Origin: Bacteroides reticulotermitis JCM 10512
Lineage (GTDB): Bacteria > Bacteroidota > Bacteroidia > Bacteroidales > Bacteroidaceae
Reading direction: 5' to 3'
Length of the DNA stretch: 64,000 nt
Assembly (NCBI RefSeq): GCF_000517545.1
Contig: NZ_BAIV01000023.1
Location: forward strand, 40,854 to 104,853
Each line of letters opens with the position of its first letter. The first letter of the stretch is position 1. This document shows positions 17,318 to 26,019 of the stretch, one piece after another. The notes beneath the pieces were generated by a model that was not told where the DNA came from, did no database searches, and saw only the letters and a program-made list of their open reading frames with translations. The position numbers and the translations under genes were made by a program.

Positions 17318-17574
17318 GTTTGTTATCTTATTAATTTATTATTATTCGATTTATTAATATTCCAGTTTCAAGGCTGAATAATTATCCGTCTAATCGGATT
17401 CTTTTCAACCAGACGCTTACTAAAAAACAAACCGTGTGCCAAAGATTGAACCGCCGGAGTAATGACACGGTCTCTGCCAAAACGACAGAAATCGAGCGTA
17501 GTATTCTGCCAGAGTAACGCATCGGACAGAAGGATTTATACGAACCGGCAGCCCTCCTTTTCTACTTCTACAAA
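17318..17574. other. dnaK upstream region without recognised signals
   Basis: About 260 bases between the dnaK start and the terminator of the META gene. No reading frame, CIRCE element or standard -7 box was recognised. The heat-shock promoter of dnaK must lie here, since the upstream gene has its own terminator. Confidence 0.5.
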
Positions 17575-17608
17575 AAATCCCTGACATACATAAATATATC
17601 AGGGATTT
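17575..17608 (-). terminator. terminator of the META-domain gene
   Basis: A 10-bp perfect stem (aaatccctga at 17575-17584 with tcagggattt at 17599-17608) lies 25 bases after the stop codon of the minus-strand META gene, followed in that direction by T-rich sequence. Confidence 0.75.
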
Positions 17609-17633
17609 ATCGTTTTCGGAATATATCCGCTTC

Positions 17634-18425
17634 TTATTTTTTCTTTAAAGACAATGCAACTCCGTTGCTAGCATCATAAAGAGCTAATGTGCCATCTGCC
17701 TGCACTTTGAACGACTGAACCTCATTCAACGCTTTCATCACTTTACCTTCCACTTCCATATCGGGACAAGCCATCATTGTAGACATGACAGCCGGGAAAG
17801 AAATAGCTTCCGCATTCTCAACGCTCGTTACAAAACCTCCGTTCATAAGATTACATCCTGCACAGCCATGAATCGTTTTATCTTTCACATTAAATTTAAT
17901 GAAAGGTTGTTTTTCCATGCCGGTTGGTATTGCTTCTCCATGAACTTTCTGAATCAACCATTCTCCGTTTAAAGACGAAAGGCCGGGATCGGCTGCCTTC
18001 TTTTCCAACATCATTACCGGACGTTTGGAAGCATTGCAGAGATACATCTTATTCTTACCGGCTTTTTGATAGCTTTTCACCTGAGCTAAAGCATTCAAAA
18101 CATTATTTTCTGTAGTCATATCCGGGCACATCATCCGTGTACTTCCCATTCCTTTAAACTCCAGCGTTCCGGGAGTGGAATTTACATCAAAGCTTCCCAT
18201 CATACGATTACATCCACTACTACCATGCACACGGCCTTCAGTAGTATCAAAGCCAATAAAAGGAGCCGTGCGATTTTCTCCGGAGACAACTTTAGCCCCG
18301 TTTACTTCTACGATATTCCATTCGCCGCTGATTGATGACAAAGATACCGCTTTCTCTACAGTGCGGCATGAAGACATGACAAGAACTGCACTTACCATGC
18401 AAATTGAAACTAATACTTTTTTCAT
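17634..18425 (-). CDS. lipoprotein with two META (HslJ-like) domains
   Basis: A 263-residue protein from ATG 18425; an upstream in-frame ATG at 18488 is rejected because the -7 box at 18458-18465 lies in between. The N-terminus (MKKVLVSICMVSAVLVMSSC) is a lipoprotein signal with the lipid-bearing Cys at residue 20. Two META domains follow, each with the pattern GEWNIVEVNG or GEWLIQKVHG, then PFIGFDTTEGRVHGSSGCNRMMGSF or PFIKFNVKDKTIHGCAGCNLMNGGF, then STRMMCPDM or STMMACPDM. META domains in E. coli HslJ are linked to envelope protection and novobiocin resistance; the exact role is unknown. It is anchored in the envelope. Confidence 0.88.
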   Translation of the reverse strand: MKKVLVSICMVSAVLVMSSCRTVEKAVSLSSISGEWNIVEVNGAKVVSGENRTAPFIGFDTTEGRVHGSSGCNRMMGSFDVNSTPGTLEFKGMGSTRMMCPDMTTENNVLNALAQVKSYQKAGKNKMYLCNASKRPVMMLEKKAADPGLSSLNGEWLIQKVHGEAIPTGMEKQPFIKFNVKDKTIHGCAGCNLMNGGFVTSVENAEAISFPAVMSTMMACPDMEVEGKVMKALNEVQSFKVQADGTLALYDASNGVALSLKKK

Positions 18426-18457
18426 TGTTGCTATAATGTTTAAGTTAAAATAGATGG

Positions 18458-18465
18458 CAAAGTTA
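18458..18465 (-). promoter_or_regulatory. -7 box of the META gene
   Basis: On the minus strand TAACTTTG fits TAnnTTTG, 32 bases before the ATG at 18425. Confidence 0.5.
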
Positions 18466-18508
18466 TCAAAAAAGCTGAATACTTCCACCCTTTATTCTAT
18501 AAAATTCA

Positions 18509-18516
18509 TATATTTG
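18509..18516 (+). promoter_or_regulatory. -7 box of the gene at 18576
   Basis: TATATTTG fits TAnnTTTG, 59 bases upstream of the start codon. Together with the box at 18458 it forms a compact divergent promoter region. Confidence 0.5.
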
Positions 18517-18575
18517 CTGTCACTATAAACAAATACGGTTCCAATATAGTTCACCATAAAAAGATTAAAACGTAT

Positions 18576-19862
18576 ATGAGAATAATTGTCAGTATTCTTA
18601 TTTTCACCTTTTATAGTATCCTGAGCGTTATTGCCCAGAATGAGTATCTTGTTAAGACCTCATCGCCTCAGCAAGCGTCGTCAGCAGATGAAGAAGAGCT
18701 ATTCATCGAAAAGAATTTCCCATTGGAACTCCTTAATAAATGGACGCCAGGTACAAGATTCATGTTCATCCCCAACAACCGTAATGCAGCTTTTCCTGTT
18801 TTTTCTGACTATGAAAGTGAGAAAGACGTTGATAACTATTCATTGAAGAATAAGATCCTAAGCTTTGTCGGCACCGAGGAAAAAGTCAGTAATCTATCCA
18901 TTGGAACTAATTACTCAACGCGTTTTATTTTTGAATGTGACAGTAAAATGTACTATCATGAAATTAAAAATATGCGTCTGGATGAGATCACTGAGAAGAA
19001 TCCCCGAGCGGCTATTAACGGACTTATTTTCCTGAAAGATGTAGATAAAGCCAAAGAACTTTTATTAGGACAAACGATCTATATACAGACAGAGTCTGCC
19101 CGCATAGACGATGCAAATAGTTACTCCGGTTATAAAGAAGTTCCGATTCCTAAAAACATGTCGGCAACGGTTACAGCTATCGGCGTAGGTAATCAAAACT
19201 ATCCGGTAAAGATCGTTTTTCAAAATCCACAAGGCCAGTCATACTATTTAGAAGTCGCCATTTCGCGTACCAATTCCGGAATGGATATCAGCGACTTCCA
19301 AGCTGATAAGAAGATGAAGTATTTTGCCAATGCCATCAGTCTGACAGATAAAGCGACAGATATAGTGAGCCGGATAAAAAGCAAATACCTAAACCACCCG
19401 GTTTATCCCAAAAAGACATTGGAAGCTAAACGTCAAATTTCCCTTGAAACTGATAGAGAAACATCTCGTGTCCTTTTAATACGATATACACCTTTGACAA
19501 TCAAAGCCATTGAAGCTTACGGCACAAAAAATCAGGCGATTGTGACTCTTGAAGATCAAAACGACATTCTGTATCAAGTAGAAGTAGACTTGAAATATGA
19601 TGTGATTATAAAGAATGAAAAATACATTGAAGACCTTTTCTGCTTTGAGGATATCCGAAAGAAGTATCCGGGCATTACCGTTGCGCGTTGGAAATTGATT
19701 GCTAACGGTAATGTGGAAAGTGGTATGAGTACCGACGAATGCAGACTGTCTTTAGGAAATCCATTCGAGATTCAGTTCAAAAAAGATCATCGTTTTGAAA
19801 CTTGGTTCTATAACGGGAAAACACTTGAGTTTGAGAGTGGCACCTTGCTACACATCAAATAA
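18576..19862 (+). CDS. hypothetical exported protein
   Basis: A 428-residue protein with a signal peptide (MRIIVSILIFTFYSILSVIAQ). The mature part is rich in charged residues and beta-strand-like segments and has no recognised domain. Possible repeats are hinted by three similar stretches in which Lys/Ile/Val-rich strands end in aromatic residues (KDVDKAKELLLGQTIYIQ, YLNHPVYPKKTLEAKRQ, YPGITVARWKLI). The C-terminal segment VESGMSTDECRLSLGNPFEI, then FETWFYNGKTLEF, resembles the SmpA/OmlA (BamE-like) pattern GMTkdeV...lG.P.....W.Y..g. It may therefore be an envelope assembly or signalling accessory protein; this is a weak inference. Single gene. Confidence 0.6.
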   Translation: MRIIVSILIFTFYSILSVIAQNEYLVKTSSPQQASSADEEELFIEKNFPLELLNKWTPGTRFMFIPNNRNAAFPVFSDYESEKDVDNYSLKNKILSFVGTEEKVSNLSIGTNYSTRFIFECDSKMYYHEIKNMRLDEITEKNPRAAINGLIFLKDVDKAKELLLGQTIYIQTESARIDDANSYSGYKEVPIPKNMSATVTAIGVGNQNYPVKIVFQNPQGQSYYLEVAISRTNSGMDISDFQADKKMKYFANAISLTDKATDIVSRIKSKYLNHPVYPKKTLEAKRQISLETDRETSRVLLIRYTPLTIKAIEAYGTKNQAIVTLEDQNDILYQVEVDLKYDVIIKNEKYIEDLFCFEDIRKKYPGITVARWKLIANGNVESGMSTDECRLSLGNPFEIQFKKDHRFETWFYNGKTLEFESGTLLHIK

Positions 19863-19901
19863 AAAGGAGTACGAACAACCGATAATCTAAAAATAATAAC
19901 G

Positions 19902-19909
19902 TATATTTG
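19902..19909 (+). promoter_or_regulatory. -7 box upstream of the dehydrogenase gene at 19971
   Basis: TATATTTG fits TAnnTTTG, 61 bases before the ATG. The leader holds a small inverted repeat (caattta...gaaaattg). Confidence 0.5.
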
Positions 19910-19970
19910 CTCAATCAATTTAGGAAAATTGATAGTTCTAAAATTATAATTAATCATTCGTAGATAGAAA

Positions 19971-21164
19971 ATGGGTAAAGTTCTTATTATCGGTGCAGGC
20001 GGAGTTGGTACCGTTGTTGCACACAAAGTGGCACAAAATGCCGATGTTTTCACTGACATTATGATTGCTAGTCGCACAAAAGAGAAATGTGACAAGATTG
20101 TAGCTGAGATAGGTAATCCCCAAATAAAAACGGCCAAAGTCGATGCAGACAATGTAGCGGAATTGGTTGCTTTATTCAATGATTTTAAACCGGAAATGGT
20201 GATTAATGTCGCTCTTCCATACCAGGATTTGACGATTATGGAAGCTTGCCTGCAAGCAGGAGTCAATTACCTGGATACCGCCAACTATGAGCCGAAAGAC
20301 GTAGCTCATTTCGAATACAGCTGGCAGTGGGCTTATCACGAACGTTTCAAACAAGCCGGACTAACAGCTATTTTGGGCTGCGGTTTCGATCCGGGAGTTA
20401 GCGGTATTTATACAGCCTATGCAGCTAAGCACTATTTCGACGAAATCCACTACCTGGATATCGTTGACTGTAATGCCGGCAATCACCACAAAGCTTTCGC
20501 TACTAATTTCAATCCGGAAATTAACATACGTGAGATTACTCAAAACGGACGTTACTACGAAAACGGCAAATGGGTTACCACCGAACCGTTGGAAATACAT
20601 AAGGATCTGACTTATCCGAATATCGGCCCGAAAGACTCTTACCTTCTTTATCATGAAGAACTGGAATCATTAGTAAAGAACTTCCCGACTATTAAACGGG
20701 CACGCTTCTGGATGACTTTCGGACAAGAGTATTTGACTCACCTACGCGTAATTCAAAACATTGGAATGGCGCGTATTGATGAGGTTGACTACAATGGTGT
20801 GAAGATCGTACCGCTTCAATTCCTGAAGGCAGTTCTTCCTAACCCACAAGATTTAGGAGAGAACTACGAAGGCGAAACATCAATCGGATGTCGCATTCGC
20901 GGACTGAAAGATGGTAAGGAACGCACATATTACGTTTACAACAATTGCAGTCACCAGGAAGCTTATAAAGAAACCGGTATGCAGGGAGTAAGCTATACAA
21001 CAGGAGTTCCGGCTATGATCGGAGCCTTAATGTTCTTCAAAGGCGAATGGAAACGCCCGGGAGTAAACAACGTAGAAGAATTCAACCCGGATCCATTCAT
21101 GGAACAACTAAACAAACAAGGATTGCCATGGCATGAAGTGTTTGATGGAGATTTGGAACTATAA
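19971..21164 (+). CDS. carboxynorspermidine dehydrogenase / saccharopine dehydrogenase family protein
   Basis: A 397-residue protein with an N-terminal Rossmann fold (MGKVLIIGAGGVGTVVAHKVAQ, motif GxGxxG) and the saccharopine dehydrogenase C-terminal domain (ILGCGFDPGVSGIYTAYAAKHYFDEIHYLDIVDCNAGNH). In Bacteroidota this branch is the carboxy(nor)spermidine dehydrogenase that condenses a diamine with aspartate semialdehyde using NADPH, the first step of the alternative spermidine route. The partner decarboxylase is not in the window. The gene lies 14 bases upstream of bcp and is probably cotranscribed with it. Choice between this and other saccharopine-dehydrogenase relatives rests on memory of the family. 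Confidence 0.82.
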   Translation: MGKVLIIGAGGVGTVVAHKVAQNADVFTDIMIASRTKEKCDKIVAEIGNPQIKTAKVDADNVAELVALFNDFKPEMVINVALPYQDLTIMEACLQAGVNYLDTANYEPKDVAHFEYSWQWAYHERFKQAGLTAILGCGFDPGVSGIYTAYAAKHYFDEIHYLDIVDCNAGNHHKAFATNFNPEINIREITQNGRYYENGKWVTTEPLEIHKDLTYPNIGPKDSYLLYHEELESLVKNFPTIKRARFWMTFGQEYLTHLRVIQNIGMARIDEVDYNGVKIVPLQFLKAVLPNPQDLGENYEGETSIGCRIRGLKDGKERTYYVYNNCSHQEAYKETGMQGVSYTTGVPAMIGALMFFKGEWKRPGVNNVEEFNPDPFMEQLNKQGLPWHEVFDGDLEL

Positions 21165-21178
21165 AAAAAGTAATAAGC

Positions 21179-21634
21179 ATGATTAATGTAGGAGACCATG
21201 CACCTGAAGTTTTGGGTGTCAATGAAAAAGGAGAAGAGATTCGCCTAAGCAATTACAAGGGACAGAAGATTGTGTTGTATTTCTATCCGAAAGACAACAC
21301 TTCGGGATGCACCGCTCAAGCTTGTAGCCTGCGCGATAATTATGCAGACCTACGCAAAGCCGGTTATGAAGTGATCGGAGTAAGCGTGGATAACGAAAAG
21401 TCACACCAGAAATTTATTGAGAAGAATGATCTCCCATTCACACTGATAGCGGATACTGACAAAAAGTTAGTAGAAACATTTGGCGTATGGGGAGAAAAGA
21501 AACTTTATGGACGAGCATACATGGGCACTTTCCGCACAACATTCCTAATCAATGAAGAGGGAATAGTGGAACGGATTATCACTCCTAAGGAAGTGAAGAC
21601 GAAAGAACATGCCGCACAGATTTTAAATCAGTAA
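21179..21634 (+). CDS. bcp: thioredoxin-dependent thiol peroxidase (BCP-type peroxiredoxin)
   Basis: A 151-residue peroxiredoxin of normal length. The peroxidatic site is YPKDNTSGCTAQACSLRDNY (about residues 38-57); the first Cys is the peroxidatic one and the Cys five residues later is the usual resolving Cys of the BCP/PrxQ subgroup. GVSVDNEKSHQKFIEKNDLPFTLIADTDKKLVETFGVW is also diagnostic. It reduces hydrogen peroxide and organic hydroperoxides in the cytoplasm with thioredoxin as donor. It follows the dehydrogenase by 14 bases and precedes recA by about 75. Confidence 0.95.
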   Translation: MINVGDHAPEVLGVNEKGEEIRLSNYKGQKIVLYFYPKDNTSGCTAQACSLRDNYADLRKAGYEVIGVSVDNEKSHQKFIEKNDLPFTLIADTDKKLVETFGVWGEKKLYGRAYMGTFRTTFLINEEGIVERIITPKEVKTKEHAAQILNQ

Positions 21635-21708
21635 AATCCGGCAATCCAAACAGTACTTTATAGACATTCTTGGAGAGAAAAACAACTAAACTTATAGATA
21701 AAAGGTAT

Positions 21709-22742
21709 ATGCCAAGAAAGACGAACTTAATTTTGAAACAAGTAATAAAATGGCAGCAAGCGAAAAACTGAAAGCCTTACAGGCAGCCATGGAGAAGATA
21801 GAAAAGAACTTCGGTAAAGGTTCTATCATGAAGATGGGAGATGAGAGTATTGAACAGATAGAAGTAATCCCGACAGGATCGATTGCACTAGACGTGGCAC
21901 TTGGAGTCGGAGGTTATCCGAGAGGACGAATTGTCGAAATATACGGACCAGAATCATCAGGTAAAACAACTTTAGCTATCCATGCGATAGCTGAAGCTCA
22001 AAAAGCCGGTGGCATTGCTGCCTTTATTGATGCCGAGCATGCTTTCGATCGTTTCTATGCTGCTAAATTGGGTGTAGATATCGATAACCTATTAATATCA
22101 CAGCCGGACAACGGTGAACAAGCATTGGAAATTGCGGAACAATTGATCCGTTCTTCTGCTATCGATATTATTGTAGTTGACTCGGTAGCAGCATTGACTC
22201 CTAAAGCTGAAATCGAAGGTGATATGGGAGATAATAAAGTAGGCTTACAAGCACGCTTAATGTCGCAAGCATTACGTAAACTTACGGGTGCTGTAAGCAA
22301 AACCCGCACGACATGCGTTTTCATTAACCAGTTGCGTGAAAAGATCGGTGTTATGTTCGGTAATCCCGAAACTACAACCGGTGGTAATGCTTTGAAGTTC
22401 TATGCATCTGTACGCTTAGATATCCGTGGTAGTCAGGCTATCAAGGACGGAGAAGAAGTTCTTGGTAAACTAACCAAAGTGAAAGTTGTAAAAAACAAGG
22501 TAGCACCTCCTTTCCGCAGAGCAGAATTCGACATCATGTTTGGTGAAGGAATCTCGCATACCGGAGAAATCATTGACTTGGGAGCAGAGCTAGGCATTAT
22601 CAAGAAAAGCGGTTCATGGTACAGTTATAATGACACGAAACTCGGACAAGGTAGAGATGCTGCAAAACAATGCATGGCCGACAACCCGGAATTGTGTGAT
22701 GAACTGGAAGGTTTGATTTTTGAAGCATTAAAATCGAAATAA
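21709..22742 (+). CDS. recA: recombinase RecA (N-terminus disrupted by an apparent 1-base loss)
   Basis: A RecA protein with the Walker A loop GPESSGKTT (about residue 66 of the 330-residue frame from ATG 21750), Walker B IDIIVVDSVAAL, the MAW-type block VGLQARLMSQALRKLT, and the L2 loop FINQLREKIGVMFGNPETTTGGNALKFYASVRLDIR. Restoring one G in the ATG-CC at 21709-21713 puts MAKKDELNFETSNK in frame directly before MAASEKLKAL; this matches the longer N-terminus remembered for Bacteroides RecA. The loss again affects a GG pair. RecA catalyses strand exchange and SOS induction. If the shift is real, translation would simply start at 21750. Confidence 0.95.
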
Positions 22743-22772
22743 GTACAACCGGATAAAACCGTTTCATATAAT

Positions 22773-22820
22773 AAGGTGGGGAGCATCTGTTTTAGACAGA
22801 TATTCCCCACCTTTATTTAT
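22773..22820 (+). terminator. recA terminator
   Basis: A strong hairpin: aaggtgggga (22773-22782) pairs with tccccacctt (22804-22813), with an inner tctgt/acaga stem, followed by a T-rich stretch. Confidence 0.85.
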
Positions 22821-22848
22821 TGTCAGACAATTGTAGTTTGCTGGCTTA

Positions 22849-23841
22849 TTAAGTCAGATAAATATAGGCAAGCGTACTCAGGCTAATAATGATCCACAAT
22901 AATACTCCCTGAATCAAAGGCTTTACCCCTACAGTTTTCAATACATCAAACGAAAGCGATGCACCAATAAAAAACATAGTAATGGTCAGCGTCTTACGAG
23001 CAAACTTATTAATAGCCTCTCCCAGTTCCGGCACCCCGTTCAAGAAATAGGTATTAGCAACCATTGCCAACACAAAGAAGAATATAAACCAAGGTATGCT
23101 AATTTTCTGTCCCTTACTTTTAAATAGAAATGAGGAACCAAAAGCAACCGGAATAATCCACAATGCACGAGTCAGTTTAATAGTAGTGGCAACTCTCAGA
23201 GCCTCTTCTCCGTAAGCGGCCCCCGCTCCTACTACCGAACTCGTATCATGAATAGCAATAGCCGCCCATGTACCAAATGCGTGCTGGCTCATATTTAGTG
23301 CATGCCCAATTACCGGAAAAATAAAAAGCGCAATCGCATTCAGCACAAAAATAGTACCTAACGCAATCGACATTTCACTATCTTTTGCATTCAACACAGG
23401 ACCGACTGCCGCTATGGCACTACCTCCGCAAATGGCAGTCCCTGAACTAATCAGATACGAAGTGTTCCGATTTATCTTCAAGACTTTCCGCCCGATAAAC
23501 CAACCAATCAATAAGGTGCCCACTACAGATAGTATTGTAAATTCCATGCCTTCTTTGCCGGAAGCTAATGCAGCATGCAAATTCATGCCGAACCCCAATC
23601 CGACCACGGAGTATTGCAACAAATATTTAGAGGTCTTTTTATTAAACTTAGGATGTGCTTGCCCGCAAAGTAATGCAAAAAGAAGCCCGAGGAATAAAGC
23701 AACTGGCGGAGTCACCCACGCCGCCCACGCTGTTAAACCCGGAATATAATCTAAGAATAAAAACAGAGTCAATATAGAAAGTAACGCCACATAAATAGCT
23801 TTATTATTCTTTTGCAATGTTCTGGTAGCTACTGAAATCAT
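22849..23841 (-). CDS. YeiH family putative sulfate exporter (UPF0324)
   Basis: A 330-residue membrane protein from ATG 23841 (MISVATRTLQKNNKAIYVAL); a longer frame to 23889 crosses the promoter box and is rejected. About ten hydrophobic helices are visible, with the family blocks SGTAICGGSAIAAVGPVLNAKDSEMSIALGTIFVLN (about residues 128-163) and GTWAAIAIHDTSSVVGAGAAYGEEAL. Members are commonly called sulfate or thiosulfate exporters and often sit beside a LysR regulator; the LysR gene in this window is 12 kb away, so no direct link is implied. Substrate uncertain. Confidence 0.88.
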   Translation of the reverse strand: MISVATRTLQKNNKAIYVALLSILTLFLFLDYIPGLTAWAAWVTPPVALFLGLLFALLCGQAHPKFNKKTSKYLLQYSVVGLGFGMNLHAALASGKEGMEFTILSVVGTLLIGWFIGRKVLKINRNTSYLISSGTAICGGSAIAAVGPVLNAKDSEMSIALGTIFVLNAIALFIFPVIGHALNMSQHAFGTWAAIAIHDTSSVVGAGAAYGEEALRVATTIKLTRALWIIPVAFGSSFLFKSKGQKISIPWFIFFFVLAMVANTYFLNGVPELGEAINKFARKTLTITMFFIGASLSFDVLKTVGVKPLIQGVLLWIIISLSTLAYIYLT

Positions 23842-23871
23842 ATGTATAACTTTTAATTTGTTTTCCGGCTG

Positions 23872-23879
23872 CAAAAATA
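23872..23879 (-). promoter_or_regulatory. -7 box of the YeiH gene
   Basis: TATTTTTG on the minus strand fits TAnnTTTG and lies 30 bases before ATG 23841, deciding the start. An ATTG at the -33 position is close to TTTG. Confidence 0.55.
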
Positions 23880-24326
23880 CAGCAAACAATTAGTTTCTGC
23901 CAATCACATCTATCTATGCAATATAACTTCTCGTTATAACAGAGTTATATTCTTGGTTAAAGTACTTCTTGCGCAGTATAAACAGTGGACTTCTAAGGAG
24001 AATCAAGAAGAAGGTAGAAAATTAATTGAAAAGGTATTGGTAGTTTCAAGGCAATACAACCAGTGGCATAACTATTCTAAGCTGTTGTCACAGCGGTATT
24101 CCCTATTGTCAAAGTGTGCCATGTAGTTGGCACGGTCGTGCCAGTGCGATGTCACAACTGTGCCATGCGGTTGGCACAACTGTGACAAGGGTTTGGCATA
24201 GCCTGGCACTCTACTTACTTTTAGAAAGAGATAGTATGTAAAGCTAAAAAGCCCAGACGGTTTTCAACCAAATAACAGAAGAGCCAAGTGACTCAGCAAC
24301 TTCCGACTGATCGGTATACGTAAATT
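23880..24326. other. gene-poor region between the YeiH and UPF0339 genes
   Basis: No convincing reading frame. It contains a repeat array (about 24084-24210, listed separately); the remainder shows no recognised signal. Confidence 0.55.
24084..24210. repeat. degenerate tandem repeat with ~22-bp units (ttggcac words)
   Basis: The words tgtcac, tgtgccat, ggttggcac and tggcac recur at roughly 22-base intervals. Clear units are tgtgccatgtagttggcac, tgtgccatgcggttggcac and tgtgacaagggtttggca. The sequence is also rich in tggcac/gtgcca inverted pairs, so the RNA could fold into alternative hairpins. No coding potential. Confidence 0.65.
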
Positions 24327-24365
24327 AAAACCGCTATAAGTTTGTAGAAACTCAATAGCGGTTTT
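24327..24365 (-). terminator. terminator of the UPF0339 gene
   Basis: An 11-bp perfect stem (aaaaccgctat at 24327-24337 with atagcggtttt at 24355-24365) 28 bases after the stop codon on the minus strand. Confidence 0.75.
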
Positions 24366-24393
24366 AAAAGCCAGAGATGAAATCTTTACTGGG

Positions 24394-24726
24394 TTACAAA
24401 GTTAAATCTACGACCGTAGCAATAGGAGCATTTTTCTTAACAGAAGCAACTCCACCTTCGCAATTAGCTTTGTTTTCGTACATCTGACTTGTACCAATTA
24501 CTTGCCCATTGGTTGCCTTTAGATTAAAGTACCACTTACCGTTCTGAGATTCTTTACGTTCATACCGATTATCATCGACAGAATTACTTTTAACGGAATC
24601 TATTCCATTCTTACAATTAGGCTTAGTGGTATAGCCTTCACTAGTTAGGATAATCTCGCCATTAGCTGCTTTTAAATTGAACTGGAACTCATTGTTTTTC
24701 CGCAATGTGATTTCAAATTTACTCAT
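24394..24726 (-). CDS. YegP/UPF0339 family protein (DUF1508, two repeats)
   Basis: A 110-residue protein made of two copies of the DUF1508 motif: FEITLRKNNEFQFNLKAANGEIILTSEGYTTKPNCKNGIDSVK and YERKESQNGKWYFNLKATNGQVIGTSQMYENKANCEGGVASVK. Each contains the conserved FNLKAxNGxxIxxSxxY signature. These small proteins form a tandem beta-sheet fold and are widespread, often upregulated in stress; no biochemical role is established. Monocistronic, with its own terminator. Confidence 0.92.
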   Translation of the reverse strand: MSKFEITLRKNNEFQFNLKAANGEIILTSEGYTTKPNCKNGIDSVKSNSVDDNRYERKESQNGKWYFNLKATNGQVIGTSQMYENKANCEGGVASVKKNAPIATVVDLTL

Positions 24727-24906
24727 AACTGTATATTTTATAGATTATTATCCCATAACAACACAAAGAGGGAATAAGTTTTTTCAAATGAATGAATTAG
24801 ATTAAATTAAATGTAAAATAGGCAGATAGCTAAACGATTTATCGAAATTGTTTGTTTTAAACAAGTTATAGTTTGAATCGCGAAAGTGCATAAGTTCATC
24901 TATTCG

Positions 24907-24914
24907 TACCTTTG
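24907..24914 (+). promoter_or_regulatory. -7 box of the aldo/keto reductase gene at 24942
   Basis: TACCTTTG fits TAnnTTTG and ends 27 bases before the ATG at 24942. It overlaps an upstream in-frame ATG at 24912, which is therefore rejected as the start. Confidence 0.6.
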
Positions 24915-24941
24915 TATCTATCTAAAATAAATAGCAACATT

Positions 24942-25925
24942 ATGGAAACAAGAAAATTAGGCAATAACCTCGAAGTATCAGCAATCGGGCTGGGATGTAT
25001 GGGGATGAGTTTTGCATACGATCCAATACCCGATAGAAAAGAGATGATCTCACTGATTCATTCAGCCTATGAGGCCGGAGAAAGATTCTTTGACACAGCC
25101 GAAGTATACGGTCCTTATACAAACGAAGAGTTACTGGGTGAAGCTTTGGCCCCATTTCGAAGCAAAGTTGTGATAGCTACTAAATTCGGTTTTAAAATAG
25201 TTGAAGGAAAGCAAGCCGGATTGGACAGCCGCCCTGAGCATATCCGTAAGGTAGTTGAAGAGTCATTGAAAAGACTGAGAACCGATTATATCGACCTGTT
25301 ATATCAGCACCGCGTTGATCCGAATGTTCCGATTGAAGACGTTGCCGGAACCGTGAAAGATTTAATTCAAGAAGGCAAAGTAAAACACTTCGGTCTTTCG
25401 GAAGCCGGTGTAAAGACGATACGCCGTGCTCATGACATACAGCCCGTTACTGCGTTGCAAAGTGAATATTCACTTTGGTGGAGACATCCCGAGCAAGAAT
25501 TAATCCCCGTATTGGATGAACTGGGAATTGGCTTTGTACCCTACAGCCCGCTGGGAAGAGGCTATCTGACCGGTAGTCTGAATGCCGGAACAACGTTTGG
25601 TAAAGGAGACTTCCGGAATTTTCTTCCACGATTTACACCGGAAGCATTAGCTGCCAATCAAGCCATTGTAGATCTGCTCCAATCGATAGCCAACGAGAAA
25701 GAAGCGACTCCCGCACAAATAGCATTAGCCTGGTTACTAGCTCAAAACTCCCGAATCGCTCCTATTCCGGGAACGACCAAGTTACATCGTTTGAAAGAGA
25801 ATTTAAAGGCGGCCGACATCCAATTAACAGCAGAAGATTTGGCCAAGATTAATGAAGCAAGTGCCCGAATAAGTCTAACAAAAGACCGATATCCGGAAGA
25901 ACTGGAGCGGACAACCGGAATCTAA
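24942..25925 (+). CDS. aldo/keto reductase (cytosolic, NADPH-dependent type)
   Basis: A 327-residue TIM-barrel oxidoreductase. All four catalytic residues are visible: Asp and Tyr in RFFDTAEVYGPYTNEELLGEAL (about residues 45-66), Lys in VVIATKFGF, and His in LLYQHRVDP. The C-terminal IAPIPGTTKLHRLKENL block binds the NADP phosphate. It is of the general stress/ketone-reducing type. It is transcribed alone, with a -7 box and a terminator, and precedes an AraC regulator and the redox operon on the same strand. Substrate unknown. Confidence 0.92.
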   Translation: METRKLGNNLEVSAIGLGCMGMSFAYDPIPDRKEMISLIHSAYEAGERFFDTAEVYGPYTNEELLGEALAPFRSKVVIATKFGFKIVEGKQAGLDSRPEHIRKVVEESLKRLRTDYIDLLYQHRVDPNVPIEDVAGTVKDLIQEGKVKHFGLSEAGVKTIRRAHDIQPVTALQSEYSLWWRHPEQELIPVLDELGIGFVPYSPLGRGYLTGSLNAGTTFGKGDFRNFLPRFTPEALAANQAIVDLLQSIANEKEATPAQIALAWLLAQNSRIAPIPGTTKLHRLKENLKAADIQLTAEDLAKINEASARISLTKDRYPEELERTTGI

Positions 25926-25940
25926 ATACACAAAAAAATT

Positions 25941-25980
25941 AAAAAGTAAGGGTGCATACACATGTATCCTTACTTTTTTT
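25941..25980 (+). terminator. terminator after the aldo/keto reductase gene
   Basis: An 11-bp perfect stem (aaaaagtaagg at 25941-25951 with ccttacttttt at 25968-25978) followed by T residues. Confidence 0.85.
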
Positions 25981-26019
25981 AATAAAGTTTCGTATATTTA
26001 GAAGCAAATTTCACTAAAC

